The notes beneath the pieces are model-generated. The model was given only the letters and a program-made list of their open reading frames with translations, did not search any database and was not told the DNA's origin. Shown one piece after another: positions 16,891 through 25,902 of a DNA stretch of 64,000 nucleotides (its first letter is position 1; every line of letters begins with the position of its first letter). The stretch covers positions 102,364 through 166,363 of the forward strand of contig NZ_JAJAEL010000005.1 in assembly GCF_020447205.1 (NCBI RefSeq), given 5' to 3'. Source of the DNA: Thalassolituus alkanivorans. GTDB lineage: Bacteria; Pseudomonadota; Gammaproteobacteria; Pseudomonadales; Oceanobacteraceae. The position numbers and the translations under genes were made by a program.

Positions 16891-19800
16891 ATGAGAATGT
16901 GTCGTATTTTGACACTGTCCTTTGCTGCTTTTATTTCCGCATGTGGCGGTAGTACTGGTGGTCAGTCAGAGTCTAATGGAGGCAGTCAAAATACAGATTC
17001 CAATCCTGATATTCCGGTCAAAAATTTCGACTCCGTGGTCGAAGCAATGTCAGCTTCGCTAATAGCCTGTCCGGATGGAGGGGTTAAAATTCATCTTGGT
17101 ATCGACACCAACGGTAACGGCCGTCTGGATAACGTCGAGATCGACGACAGTAGAACACTGGTACTCTGTCATGGTGCTGCAAACCGGACGTTGTTTTTCG
17201 TTAATGATGCCCCGGAATCTAGCTGTCCAGCAGGCGGTAAGCAGCTATCCATTGGTTGGGACGATGATGCCGATGGGGTTTTGTCCGTCGCAGAGGTAGA
17301 TGAATCCCACGTTCTTTGTAACGGCAATGCCGAATATCTGCCATCCGCACTGATTAATACGGGGGGCGAACCCGCTGGTGACAATTGCCCGGCTGGTGGA
17401 GTGAAGATTGAAACAGGCACAGATGATAACAAAGACGGTCTGCTGGGCGACGATGAAATCAGCAGCTCTGCCTATGTCTGTAATGGTGAAGCTGGTGGGT
17501 CTTTCAGTGTTGCTAACGTGCGTCTGGCAACCTCGTTTGCCGCCGGCGATGCTTCCTGCTCCGGACAATTTCAGGTTTTTGAACTCTTTAATGACGTAAA
17601 CGGCAATACACTGCTGGACGATGGTGAGCGCTTGTCTTCCGACAAAGTGTGTCTGCAGTCTGTGCAGGTGGTGAGTTTATCCGATGCATCCGAGACGGTT
17701 TGCCCTGCAGGCGGAAAAACCATTTCAACGGGTAACGATGCCAATGCCGATGGCATTTTGCAGGCAGGTGAGGTGTTACAGTCCGAGAGTCTCTGCAATG
17801 GTATTTCGCGGGAAATTACCTTGCCAGTTCCGAGACTTTTGCTCTCTGTTGAACCGGCTGGTGAGAATTGTGCAGCTGGTGGCCTGAGGGTAGAAGCGGG
17901 CGACGATCTCAATACCAATGGACTGCTGGACAGCACTGAGGTGACGGCCACTCATTACATTTGTAATGGCATAAATGGTGCGGATGGTAATGCCGCATTT
18001 GACCGTTTGCTGATACGAACTTTGCCGGTTCAGGGCGAGAACAATTGTGTTGGCGGTGGTACCAAAATCATGGTCGGCCTTGATGCCGATGCAGACCAGT
18101 ATCTGGATGATGAAGAAGTAACCAGTGTCAGTTACAACTGTGAAGCCGACCAGATTCCGAACATTCACCTGACAAGCATCTCTGATGCTTCTATCGGAGA
18201 ATGGTGGCAGGCTACACTTCAGTTCTGGGATGAGGTGCCTGAGAACCTTAAGGTTGAGCTAAAAGATCAACCTGACTGGATCGAAATAACTGGTCGGACT
18301 GATGGTCAGCTTCAGTTAGGAGGCCGACCAGAAAGTTCTGGCACTTTTTCGTTTTCAGTCGTTATTAATGATGGGGTTAATACGGCTGAAATCAATTTGT
18401 CTGTAACGGTTTCGTCCGCAGTCATCGTGCGGGTCGAAGGTAGTCTGGTTGAAGGCGAAAGCGGTAGTTTTGATTTTGTGCTGTCTGCACCACTGGCTGA
18501 GCCGTTGGAAATTGAATATAACCTCTCCAACAGCGGTGACTATTACTACTACGACTATCGCCGCTACGCGGTATTAATCCCAGCCGGAGAAACCCGTAAG
18601 GCCGTTTCAGTTGCGATACCGGACGACGACCGTTTCGTTCTTAATCCGTCACTGCGGGTACGCATCACAGAGTTCAATACCGATTCTGAAGAGGTTATTG
18701 TTCAGGCCTCGGAACATGGTGTGGCCATTCAGGAAAACGATACGCTGCAACTGTTTTCCGGTGTTTCCATCAATGAAGATTATCCATGCAGGGAATACGT
18801 TAACAGCAATTATTGGGGCTACAGCTTAGAGCCTTGCGATCCGGCCAGCGTGGAAGTTCTGGATGCGCCGTCGTGGTTGACGGTATTGCAGAGCTGGGAT
18901 GGTTTAACTATCACCGGGCAGGTCCCTGTTGAGGCTGTTGGCAGTTCTGGCACCATTAGTATGCGTCTGACATTTTCTGATAAGAGTGAGCGTCAGATCA
19001 CCGTTGATTGGCTGGTGAGTGACAATGACTCCGATGGTGATGGTGCGCCTGATTCAATAGATGCCTTTCCTCAGAACTTTCTGTACAAACTGGATACCGA
19101 TGGCGACGGCATCGCCGATGAATGGGAGCTACGACTGCTGGGGGATCTGACATCCGCAACGGCAACGTCCGATTACGACAACGACGGTATCTCCGATCTG
19201 CAGGCATTTAAGACTGGCAGCCCACTGAATCATCTGCGTTTTGATTTTGAAAACGGCAGTCTGCCAGATGGCTGGACTAACACAGCGAATGTTTTGTGGA
19301 GCGTCAGCAATACTCGCGCATATTCTGGCCAACATTCTTTGATGGCGGGAGGTGCTGGAGACTATTCAAATGGCTATCCGCAGCTGTCGTTTGTTCTGGA
19401 TCTGGATGGAAGTGATATTGCCAGCCGGATTTATTTTGAAGGTGTAGAACAGCCCCAGCAGTTGCTGCGCGTAACGTTCGAATTGCAGCCGATAGACGGC
19501 TTTGGCACTTACCACTATATCGAGTTACCGAATCCGACCAATTTTGACGGTAATTCCAGCATCAGTGGCTATGACCAATGGCTGGTGGCTGTTGCGCACG
19601 TTGCCGCTGGCCGCTATCAGGCAACCTTGTCGGTAACGCCTTTTTATTGCTGCAGTTCAGAGCCTGTTGTTCCGGGTAAAGTCTATCTCGATTTTATTCA
19701 CGGTATTCATGGTCCAACGCCGGGCGACGCCGATAACGACGGTATTCCGAATTATCTGGATGATTATGTCACCGTACCCGTGCCGAGCGAAAACGACCGT

Positions 19801-21963
19801 GATGGTGATGGCATCTCGGATGCGATGGATGCCTTTCCGGACGATGCACGTTATAGCCAGGACAATGACGCCGATGGTCTGCCCGATGAATGGGAATACC
19901 AATATTTCGGTTGGTTAGAGGCTAATGATGGCTCAGCCGATACCGACGGCGACGGGGTGTTGGATGCCGACGAGTTTGTGGCGGGTACAGAACCGCTGGA
20001 CGACCGCGACGGCGATGGCGTGCACGATGGCATAGACGCTTTTCCGGACGATGCCGGATATAGCCAAGACAAAGATCATGATGGTCTGGCAGATGAATGG
20101 GAAGTACAGTATTTCGGTAATTACTGGAATGCATACCCGAATTATGATTCAGATGGCGATGGAGAACTTAACATCGCTGAGTTTTTGGCTGGTACTAACC
20201 CGATTGTTGCCAATCTGAAAACCGTTCTCGACCTGGTGCAGGTCGGCAACAGCCAGACCGTGGTGCTGGACCCGCTTGCTAACGATATGAGCGGCAGCAG
20301 CATTCAATTGATCAGTATTGATTCGCCCGACGTCGGTACTCTGGAGCAGGTCGATGGCGAATACGTTTATACCGCGCCAGCGGATTACATCGGCTGGCTG
20401 AGCATCGGCTATACGGCGCAGGATGAGTACAGTCCGGCAGAAGGCCAGATTCTGATCCGCATCCGCAATACGCAATTACCAGTCTTGGTGAAAATAGAAG
20501 GCAGTGAGAGCGGAAATTATAGTGGCGCTCTGTTTGACGATGGCGCGCTCTATCTCTGGGGTAATAACAGTAATGGGCAACTAGGCACTGGTGATACAGT
20601 TGTTAGTAATGTTCCTGTGCTGGCAATGACGGACGTAAAAGATTTTGCCCTGGCTTCTGCTTACTACAATCGCTCTGTTGCACTGCGTACCGATGGTTCG
20701 GTATGGGTCTGGGGCTTGAACTCGGGGAGTGGTCAGCTGTCGCCTGCGCAGTTGAGCGTGCCGGAAAGTACAGTATTTACCCAACTTGTACAGGCGGGGT
20801 CTTCACTATGGCTTCTTGCGGACGATGGCAGCGTTTGGCGTAGTGATCTTTACAGCTTGTCATCGATTGACCCCGATAACTCCATCGCCAACGTCCGCCA
20901 GTTAGCCGGAGGGTCCGGTCATGCGCTGGCTCTGTTGGAAGATGGCTCTGTAATGGCCAGTGGTGACAATGGCTATGGTCAGCTGGGCATCGGTAACTTC
21001 AGCTCTTCTGCCACCGGTTGGCAAAGCGTCAGCAAAATCAGTGGTATTCGCCAGATAGCGGCGGGTGGAGGCCATAGTTTTGCCATTGACGATCAAGGCG
21101 ATTTGTATGGCTGGGGACGCAATGAGTACAGCGGGTCGCTGGGCGACGGCACCACAGTCAACCGCAATGTGCCGGTGTGGATTGCCTCAGACGTCACAGC
21201 GGTTGCAGCTGGATATGACCTCTCCATCTGGCTGAAGAATAACGGTGAGCTGTACGGGGCGGGCAATGGCGATGCATTGGGAGCATGCAGTTCCTATGGG
21301 GCGTCCACTGGCTGCCTGATCGCTGACTCGGTCGATCTGATCGGAGCAGGCAGCAACTCCAGCTTTATTCAGCGTAAGGGTATTACCTACGCCATGGGGA
21401 ACAACTATTCCGGTGAGCTCGGTGTAGGTTCCAATACCAACGTTAACCGTCCGATGCCGGTGGCCTGGATGCAGGAAGCCTATTTGTCAGAGCTGGGCAT
21501 GGAAGGATTTGAGCAGGGGCAGCTGCCGCCGAACTGGCGTAATGGTGGCCAAATCTGGCAGGTCAGCGACGATGAGGCCTATGCCGGCAGCTATGCAGTG
21601 AAAATCGGCTCTACCGTAGCCGATAACAGCAGCGCCAGCCTGGGGATGTCATTGGTGACCGGTTCCGGCAGCGTTCGCTTCCGGGTGAAAACCAGCACTG
21701 AGAAGGATTACGACCGGTTGATCTTTATGATCGATGGTGTCGAAATGGCAAGCTACTCAGGTGAAACGGGCTGGTTGGCATCCGGTGACTTTATAGTAAC
21801 AGCGGGTGAACATACTTTTGAGTGGCGCTACACGAAAGACGGCGGCACTGTGGTTGGGCAGGATGCGGTATGGCTGGATAATATCGAAATCCCGGTTGAT
21901 ACCGACAGTGACGGCATTTTGGATGCAGACGATCCGGATCCCAATCGGGTGACGCTAAACTGA
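16891..21963 (+). CDS. giant multidomain surface lipoprotein with RCC1 propeller
   Basis: About 1690 residues. I choose ATG 16891 (MRMCRILTLSF) because CAGGG lies 9 bases upstream; an ATG three codons earlier abuts it. FISACGGS is a lipobox, with Cys18 as lipidated residue. Residues 40-430 hold seven repeats of a Cys-containing pattern (CPAGG...G.D.N.DG.L...E...CNG) resembling DUF7151. A cadherin-like domain (430-515) and a Calx-beta-like domain (520-620) follow. Then come thrombospondin-3-like DxDxDG calcium repeats around 715-760 and 945-1105, interleaved with a jelly-roll-like domain near 785-940. Residues 1115-1195 are another Ig/cadherin-like domain. From 1205 to 1530 about seven RCC1-type blades (LYLWGNNSNGQLGTG and similar) form a predicted beta-propeller. 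A last jelly-roll domain and a DTDSDG tail end the chain. Probable cell-surface adhesion or binding protein; ligand unknown. Single gene. Confidence 0.75.
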   Translation: MRMCRILTLSFAAFISACGGSTGGQSESNGGSQNTDSNPDIPVKNFDSVVEAMSASLIACPDGGVKIHLGIDTNGNGRLDNVEIDDSRTLVLCHGAANRTLFFVNDAPESSCPAGGKQLSIGWDDDADGVLSVAEVDESHVLCNGNAEYLPSALINTGGEPAGDNCPAGGVKIETGTDDNKDGLLGDDEISSSAYVCNGEAGGSFSVANVRLATSFAAGDASCSGQFQVFELFNDVNGNTLLDDGERLSSDKVCLQSVQVVSLSDASETVCPAGGKTISTGNDANADGILQAGEVLQSESLCNGISREITLPVPRLLLSVEPAGENCAAGGLRVEAGDDLNTNGLLDSTEVTATHYICNGINGADGNAAFDRLLIRTLPVQGENNCVGGGTKIMVGLDADADQYLDDEEVTSVSYNCEADQIPNIHLTSISDASIGEWWQATLQFWDEVPENLKVELKDQPDWIEITGRTDGQLQLGGRPESSGTFSFSVVINDGVNTAEINLSVTVSSAVIVRVEGSLVEGESGSFDFVLSAPLAEPLEIEYNLSNSGDYYYYDYRRYAVLIPAGETRKAVSVAIPDDDRFVLNPSLRVRITEFNTDSEEVIVQASEHGVAIQENDTLQLFSGVSINEDYPCREYVNSNYWGYSLEPCDPASVEVLDAPSWLTVLQSWDGLTITGQVPVEAVGSSGTISMRLTFSDKSERQITVDWLVSDNDSDGDGAPDSIDAFPQNFLYKLDTDGDGIADEWELRLLGDLTSATATSDYDNDGISDLQAFKTGSPLNHLRFDFENGSLPDGWTNTANVLWSVSNTRAYSGQHSLMAGGAGDYSNGYPQLSFVLDLDGSDIASRIYFEGVEQPQQLLRVTFELQPIDGFGTYHYIELPNPTNFDGNSSISGYDQWLVAVAHVAAGRYQATLSVTPFYCCSSEPVVPGKVYLDFIHGIHGPTPGDADNDGIPNYLDDYVTVPVPSENDRDGDGISDAMDAFPDDARYSQDNDADGLPDEWEYQYFGWLEANDGSADTDGDGVLDADEFVAGTEPLDDRDGDGVHDGIDAFPDDAGYSQDKDHDGLADEWEVQYFGNYWNAYPNYDSDGDGELNIAEFLAGTNPIVANLKTVLDLVQVGNSQTVVLDPLANDMSGSSIQLISIDSPDVGTLEQVDGEYVYTAPADYIGWLSIGYTAQDEYSPAEGQILIRIRNTQLPVLVKIEGSESGNYSGALFDDGALYLWGNNSNGQLGTGDTVVSNVPVLAMTDVKDFALASAYYNRSVALRTDGSVWVWGLNSGSGQLSPAQLSVPESTVFTQLVQAGSSLWLLADDGSVWRSDLYSLSSIDPDNSIANVRQLAGGSGHALALLEDGSVMASGDNGYGQLGIGNFSSSATGWQSVSKISGIRQIAAGGGHSFAIDDQGDLYGWGRNEYSGSLGDGTTVNRNVPVWIASDVTAVAAGYDLSIWLKNNGELYGAGNGDALGACSSYGASTGCLIADSVDLIGAGSNSSFIQRKGITYAMGNNYSGELGVGSNTNVNRPMPVAWMQEAYLSELGMEGFEQGQLPPNWRNGGQIWQVSDDEAYAGSYAVKIGSTVADNSSASLGMSLVTGSGSVRFRVKTSTEKDYDRLIFMIDGVEMASYSGETGWLASGDFIVTAGEHTFEWRYTKDGGTVVGQDAVWLDNIEIPVDTDSDGILDADDPDPNRVTLN

Positions 21964-21970
21964 TTGTTAA

Positions 21971-21996
21971 AAGCCCTGAGATTTCAGGGCTTTTTT
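21971..21996 (+). terminator. rho-independent terminator after the giant lipoprotein gene
   Basis: AAGCCCTGA (21971-21979) pairs with TCAGGGCTT (21984-21992) around loop GATT, followed by a T run. It lies 8 bases after the stop codon. Confidence 0.92.
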
Positions 21997-22134
21997 GTTT
22001 GTTGAATTGATAAATGTAGAAATTCGTTGAAGCTTCTTTGCGGTTTCGTCCGCTCTTGTTAGTAAAGACGATCGTTCGCAGAGTAAATGCTGTGAGCATG
22101 CTAATATGCACGGCTATCTGTTGTTATTTCTGTG

Positions 22135-23523
22135 ATGATTCCTGTGACCAAACCTGTTGATTCTGCTGCATCTGACTCTGCGCCGAAAAAAGTATCCGGC
22201 GCTTCTCTTTATGGTACGGGCAAAGCCCGCCCGGATGCATCCTCCGCTGATGGAACGGGGAAAACCCGCCCGGATGCCTCCACCGCTGATGGAACGGGCA
22301 AAACCCGCCCGGGCACATCCTCAGCACCAAAGCGTGAACGCGATGATCGTCCCGCCACGAGCCGTGCACGCACGGACGATAAGCCGGAGGGAGGGAGGCA
22401 GGCGCGTGATCAGGGCCGCAAAGCGGAAAAAGCGCCCTATAAAGGCCGTAATGCTGAATCCGGTGCGTCCGCTTCTGACAGATCCGGCAGTCGTAAGCCT
22501 TCTTCTGGTAAATTATTTTCCGGCAAGCCTTCCTCAGGAAAAGACGCCGCAGCTAAGGCGCCCTATGGTCAGAAGAGCAAAAAACCGCCTGCCCGCCGCG
22601 ATGATGAAAAAACAACCTCAGCGCTCTATGGCGAAGTAAAGCCCGAGGGGCTGCATCCGCGTAATGTGCATCAGGGCCGTTACGATATGGCAGCGCTGGT
22701 GGTGGCAGTGCCGGAGCTTGAATATTTTCTGCAGGCGAATCCGCGCGGTGAACAGACCATCGACTTCAGCGATAACAATGCCGTTGTCTGTCTGAATAAA
22801 GCCTTGCTGAAACACCATTATGGCGTGCAGCAGTGGAGTATTCCGGCCGGGTTTTTATGCCCGCCGATTCCGGGGCGCGCCGATTATATTCACTATCTGG
22901 CGGATTTGTTGACGGAGTCGGCTAAACCTTCCGTTAATGCAACACCACGGGTGTTGGATATTGGCACCGGTGCGAATCTGATTTATCCGATTATTGGCAG
23001 CAGCGCCTATGGCTGGCAATTTACCGCGACTGATGTGGATGCCACGGCCATCCGCAATGCCCATGCGATTATTTCCGCTAATCCGGCGCTGCAGAGTATT
23101 AATATTCTGATGCAGCGAAACAGTGAGAAATTATTTGGCGGCATGATCCGCCCAGATGATTATTTTGATTTAACCCTGTGCAATCCGCCGTTTTTTGCCT
23201 CGCAAAAAGAAGCCGAAGCGCAGGCGCGGCGTAAGTGGCGTAATTTAAAAGGTGATAAAGCCTCCGTTAAGCGCAATTTCGGCGGACAGGGGAATGAACT
23301 CTGGTGCGAAGGCGGGGAGCTGGCGTTTATTAAGCGCATGATCCACGAAAGTGTGGAGTTTTCAGCTCAGGTTGGCTGGTTCAGCAGCCTGGTATCAGCG
23401 CATGATCATCTTCCGGCACTGAAGCAGTTGCTGCGTAAACTGGGCGCGACGGATATTAAAACCGTGCCGATGGCGCAGGGGCAGAAGGTCAGCCGCTTTA
23501 TTGCCTGGACGTTTCAGGCATAA
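22135..23523 (+). CDS. rlmF: 23S rRNA (adenine-1618-N6)-methyltransferase with long basic N-terminal extension
   Basis: The C-terminal 300 residues match RlmF, which methylates A1618 of 23S rRNA using S-adenosylmethionine. Visible are LHPRNVHQGRYD at the domain start, the SAM-binding segment VLDIGTGANLIYPI, and CNPPFFAS, the NPPF catalytic motif of N6-adenine methyltransferases. The first 155 residues are a low-complexity Lys/Arg/Ser/Ala-rich extension, including three near-identical 13-residue repeats. E. coli RlmF lacks such a long tail. It probably helps bind RNA and is likely disordered. The start is uncertain: ATG 22135, GTG 22132 or a downstream codon, and no strong ribosome binding site is seen. 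A perfect hairpin follows the stop. Confidence 0.88.
   Translation: MIPVTKPVDSAASDSAPKKVSGASLYGTGKARPDASSADGTGKTRPDASTADGTGKTRPGTSSAPKRERDDRPATSRARTDDKPEGGRQARDQGRKAEKAPYKGRNAESGASASDRSGSRKPSSGKLFSGKPSSGKDAAAKAPYGQKSKKPPARRDDEKTTSALYGEVKPEGLHPRNVHQGRYDMAALVVAVPELEYFLQANPRGEQTIDFSDNNAVVCLNKALLKHHYGVQQWSIPAGFLCPPIPGRADYIHYLADLLTESAKPSVNATPRVLDIGTGANLIYPIIGSSAYGWQFTATDVDATAIRNAHAIISANPALQSINILMQRNSEKLFGGMIRPDDYFDLTLCNPPFFASQKEAEAQARRKWRNLKGDKASVKRNFGGQGNELWCEGGELAFIKRMIHESVEFSAQVGWFSSLVSAHDHLPALKQLLRKLGATDIKTVPMAQGQKVSRFIAWTFQA
22213..22329 (+). repeat. 39-bp in-frame tandem repeat inside rlmF
   Basis: Three units of 39 bases start at 22213, 22252 and 22291, each encoding a version of GTGKTRPDASTAD. 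The units keep reading frame and differ at a few positions, so copy number can vary without breaking the gene. Confidence 0.85.
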
Positions 23524-23537
23524 ATTCTGTGCTGCAA

Positions 23538-23571
23538 CAGCGGCTGGTAAATAATCATTTACCAGCCGCTG
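23538..23571. terminator. perfect 15-bp hairpin between convergent genes
   Basis: CAGCGGCTGGTAAAT (23538-23552) is perfectly complementary to 23557-23571 around loop AATC. It sits between the stops of rlmF and the tautomerase gene and could end both transcripts, although neither side has a long T run. Confidence 0.65.
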
Positions 23572-23574
23572 CGT

Positions 23575-23784
23575 TCACTGTTGAGACTGCGCTTTTCTGA
23601 TCTCCGTTACCTGATCAAAACCAATCCCCCAGTTATCTGTCGGGACTTCATCAATCACCACAAAGGTGACCTGTGGCGGCTTGTTCAGTACATCGACCAT
23701 CAGTTGTGTGGCACCGCGTATCAGTGCCTGTTTCTGCTCGTTACTGACGTTCTCGTCGGTAATCCGGATATTAATGTAAGGCAT
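23575..23784 (-). CDS. 4-oxalocrotonate tautomerase family enzyme
   Basis: I start at the ATG reading MPYINIRITDE (69 residues), with GGAG upstream; this leaves Pro1 as N-terminal catalytic base after Met removal, the defining feature of the family. The length is typical of the small tautomerase monomers that assemble into hexamers. TFVVIDEVPTDNWGIG matches the second half of the family. It is the last gene of a three-gene operon with the NTF2-like and GST genes, which suggests a degradative or detoxifying role. Substrate unknown. Confidence 0.88.
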   Translation of the reverse strand: MPYINIRITDENVSNEQKQALIRGATQLMVDVLNKPPQVTFVVIDEVPTDNWGIGFDQVTEIRKAQSQQ

Positions 23785-23796
23785 AGTTATCTCCAT

Positions 23797-24165
23797 TCAT
23801 GCATCGGCGTACATTTTGTTAACGATGAGCCATTGATTGTTTTCTTTTAACAGTCCGAGAAAATCGATATAGGTGCGGCCCAGTAGTGGGCACAACACCT
23901 TAACCATGGCTTGCTCACCGAGCAGGTCTACCGCCAGAAGCCGGTAGCCGAAGGCGTCACCACGCTGTGCCGGCACTTCGCGCTGAGCGACCAGACTCAG
24001 CCAGTCTTCCAGATTGCGGCGTAAACCCGGCGCTTTGAGCACCGCATCGGCATGAAAAATATGCCGTAGTTTTTGTGTGTCGCCCTGGTGCAGGCCGTCG
24101 AAATAGTCCTGTACCAAAGCGCAGACCTGATCGAAATCCTGAGTGGTTATTGCATCCGTATTCAT
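23797..24165 (-). CDS. NTF2-like / lumazine-binding-like small protein
   Basis: The start is the ATG reading MNTDAITTQDF (122 residues) with GGAG 7 bases upstream; an earlier in-frame ATG lacks support. The pattern, an N-terminal helix ending in YFDGLHQGD, then FHADAVLK, and strands ending in DFLGLLKENNQWLIVNKMY, is that of the NTF2-like fold used by SnoaL-type and lumazine-binding-like proteins. It probably binds or isomerises a small hydrophobic molecule. It lies 12 bases from the tautomerase start. Confidence 0.75.
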   Translation of the reverse strand: MNTDAITTQDFDQVCALVQDYFDGLHQGDTQKLRHIFHADAVLKAPGLRRNLEDWLSLVAQREVPAQRGDAFGYRLLAVDLLGEQAMVKVLCPLLGRTYIDFLGLLKENNQWLIVNKMYADA

Positions 24166-24182
24166 CGTAGGTCTCCATCTTG

Positions 24183-24221
24183 CGCTTCTGTTATCCGCTT
24201 CTGTTATCCGCTTCTCTTGTC
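24183..24221. repeat. 13-bp tandem repeat, three copies
   Basis: CGCTTCTGTTATC at 24183-24195 and 24196-24208, with a diverged third copy (CGCTTCTCTTGTC) at 24209-24221. It occupies the short gap between the GST and NTF2-like genes of one operon, so it is transcribed as spacer. Confidence 0.85.
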
Positions 24222-24226
24222 CGTTT

Positions 24227-24853
24227 TTATTGGCGCAGGGCATCGGCTGTTTGTTGTTCAGCTTTTAATGCCTGCTTAAAGCTGTCCATCGCCAGTACGC
24301 GGTCGATCATGGCGCTGGTTTTTTCACCAATCTGAATATTGACCGGAAAGGCCGCGCCCCAGCGTGAATAAACGCTGAGCATAATATCGGCGGCAGAAGG
24401 TTGTTCACCGCCCAGAAATGGCTGCTCCTGCAGCTGATTCTCCACCACTTGCCACAAGGCACTGATGGCGTCGGCGGCGGTCGCAAAGAAGGCCTGGCGG
24501 GCGTCGGCATCATGAATGGCTGAGCTGGCAAAAAATAAGCGGCTGTAGGCCGGGTGCATGGTGGCGTTGGCGAACATGATGTTGCGGATGGCCTGCAGGC
24601 GAGCGTTGGCATCGTTGTGCGGGAACATCGGGTTGGGGTGCTTTTCCAGCAGGTGGATCATGATGGCAGCACCTTCACGCAGAGTCTGGCTGTTATCCGG
24701 ATCGTGCAGAACAGGGACGGTGCCGACCGGGTTGATGCGGCTGAAATCGCTGACCTGCTGCTTGTGAATCAGGTTCACTTCCTGGCCCAGTTCGCGCAAT
24801 ACCACCTGGGTGGCGAGTGAGCAGGCGTCAGGCAGAAAATAGAGTGTGTACAT
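24227..24853 (-). CDS. glutathione S-transferase (GstA/beta-class-like)
   Basis: A 208-residue protein of standard GST length. The N-terminal domain begins MYTLYFLPDACSLATQVVL, where the Cys and Ser at the helix start are like the active-site region of beta-class GSTs. NPVGTVPVL carries the cis-Pro, and LREGAAIMIHL provides the glutathione-binding Glu-Gly/Ala turn. The C-terminal helical domain includes PSAADIMLSVY. It is the first gene of the operon with the NTF2-like and tautomerase genes, and is read divergently from the LysR-type gene at 25024, its probable regulator. Confidence 0.88.
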   Translation of the reverse strand: MYTLYFLPDACSLATQVVLRELGQEVNLIHKQQVSDFSRINPVGTVPVLHDPDNSQTLREGAAIMIHLLEKHPNPMFPHNDANARLQAIRNIMFANATMHPAYSRLFFASSAIHDADARQAFFATAADAISALWQVVENQLQEQPFLGGEQPSAADIMLSVYSRWGAAFPVNIQIGEKTSAMIDRVLAMDSFKQALKAEQQTADALRQ

Positions 24854-24971
24854 AGTCTTCTCCGTTTTTCAGTGGTTGGTCTTCAATATTGGGTTTGTCA
24901 GTTCGGGGTGTGAGCGCGGTGCCGCACAACCTGAAAACAGATTAGGGTTTCGGTGTTGTTGGATATATAGC

Positions 24972-25007
24972 TACAATGCGAACCTGTTGTTTTCAAATTG
25001 GAAACAG
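24972..25007 (+). promoter_or_regulatory. possible promoter and operator of the LysR-type gene
   Basis: TACAAT (24972-24977) could be a -10 element for the gene at 25024. Just after it, CTGTTG-TTTTC and GAAA-CAG (24984-25007) form an imperfect inverted repeat around AAATTG, a plausible autoregulatory site. No good -35 is seen. Confidence 0.25.
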
Positions 25008-25023
25008 TTTTAGGTGGGGAGCA

Positions 25024-25902
25024 GTGAATAAACTTCGGGCAATACAGCTGTTTGTCAGGCTGGCAGAGCTGGGCAGCTTTACCCGGGTGGCGGAGCAGCT
25101 GAACACATCGAAATCGGTTATCAGTAAGGAAGTCAGCCGCCTGGAAGAGGATCTGGGAGTCCGGCTGTTGCACCGCACTACGCGCAATGTGCAGTTAACC
25201 CACGCCGGGGAAGGCTATCTGCAGCGGGCACGGGAGATTCTGGCGCAGCTGGAGGCAGCCGACAGCTTTGTGCAGGATCTGCAGCAGGCACCGCGTGGCC
25301 GGCTGAAAATCAATGCGCCGATGGCGTTGGGAATCACCGAGTTGTCGCGCATGTTTGCCGATTTTATGCGCGCCTATCCGGATATTGAGCTGGATATTCA
25401 TCTGGGTGACGAAGATGTGGATCTGGTGGAGCAGGGCTTTGATCTGGGGTTTCGTGCCTCCAGTCAGCCGCTGGATCTGGCCTATGTCGGCCGGCCACTG
25501 ACACGCTTTGGGTATCACGTCTGTGCTGCGCCGCAGTACCTGCAGCAGCATGAACCGATTGTGTCGGTTGATGATCTGCGCAGCCATAATTGCTTTGAAT
25601 ACAGTTATTTCAAGGGCAAGAATGTCTGGCCGCTGGACGACGGTGTACGCATTGGCGGTACGCTAAGGGTCAACAGTGTGATCTTTATGCTGACGGCGAT
25701 TAAATCCGGTCTGGGACTTGGGCTGGTGCCTGAGTTTTTATGCCGCGAGGCGCTTGCCAGTGGTGAGCTGGTCGAGGTTTTGCCGGATGCGCGCAAACCA
25801 GAGCTGACGCTGTATGCGCTGTACCCGGCCAGACACTTTGTGCCGGCCAGAGTACTGCAATGTATCGACTTTCTTGAGGCCTGGTTTCTGCGCCAGCGTT
25901 AG
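25024..25902 (+). CDS. LysR-family transcriptional regulator
   Basis: I prefer GTG 25024 (292 residues), because GGGGAG is close upstream and MNKLRAIQLFVRLAELGSF is the normal LysR start; an earlier ATG at 24976 adds 16 unlikely residues. The helix-turn-helix spans about 17-36 (FTRVAEQLNTSKSVISKEVS) with the following wing ending in RLLHRTTR. The periplasmic-binding-protein-like effector domain fills 88-292. It belongs to the CrgA/DhcR-like branch by its GRLKINAPMALG segment. It probably controls the divergent GST operon. It is convergent with pdhR and their stops overlap. Confidence 0.9.
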   Translation: MNKLRAIQLFVRLAELGSFTRVAEQLNTSKSVISKEVSRLEEDLGVRLLHRTTRNVQLTHAGEGYLQRAREILAQLEAADSFVQDLQQAPRGRLKINAPMALGITELSRMFADFMRAYPDIELDIHLGDEDVDLVEQGFDLGFRASSQPLDLAYVGRPLTRFGYHVCAAPQYLQQHEPIVSVDDLRSHNCFEYSYFKGKNVWPLDDGVRIGGTLRVNSVIFMLTAIKSGLGLGLVPEFLCREALASGELVEVLPDARKPELTLYALYPARHFVPARVLQCIDFLEAWFLRQR

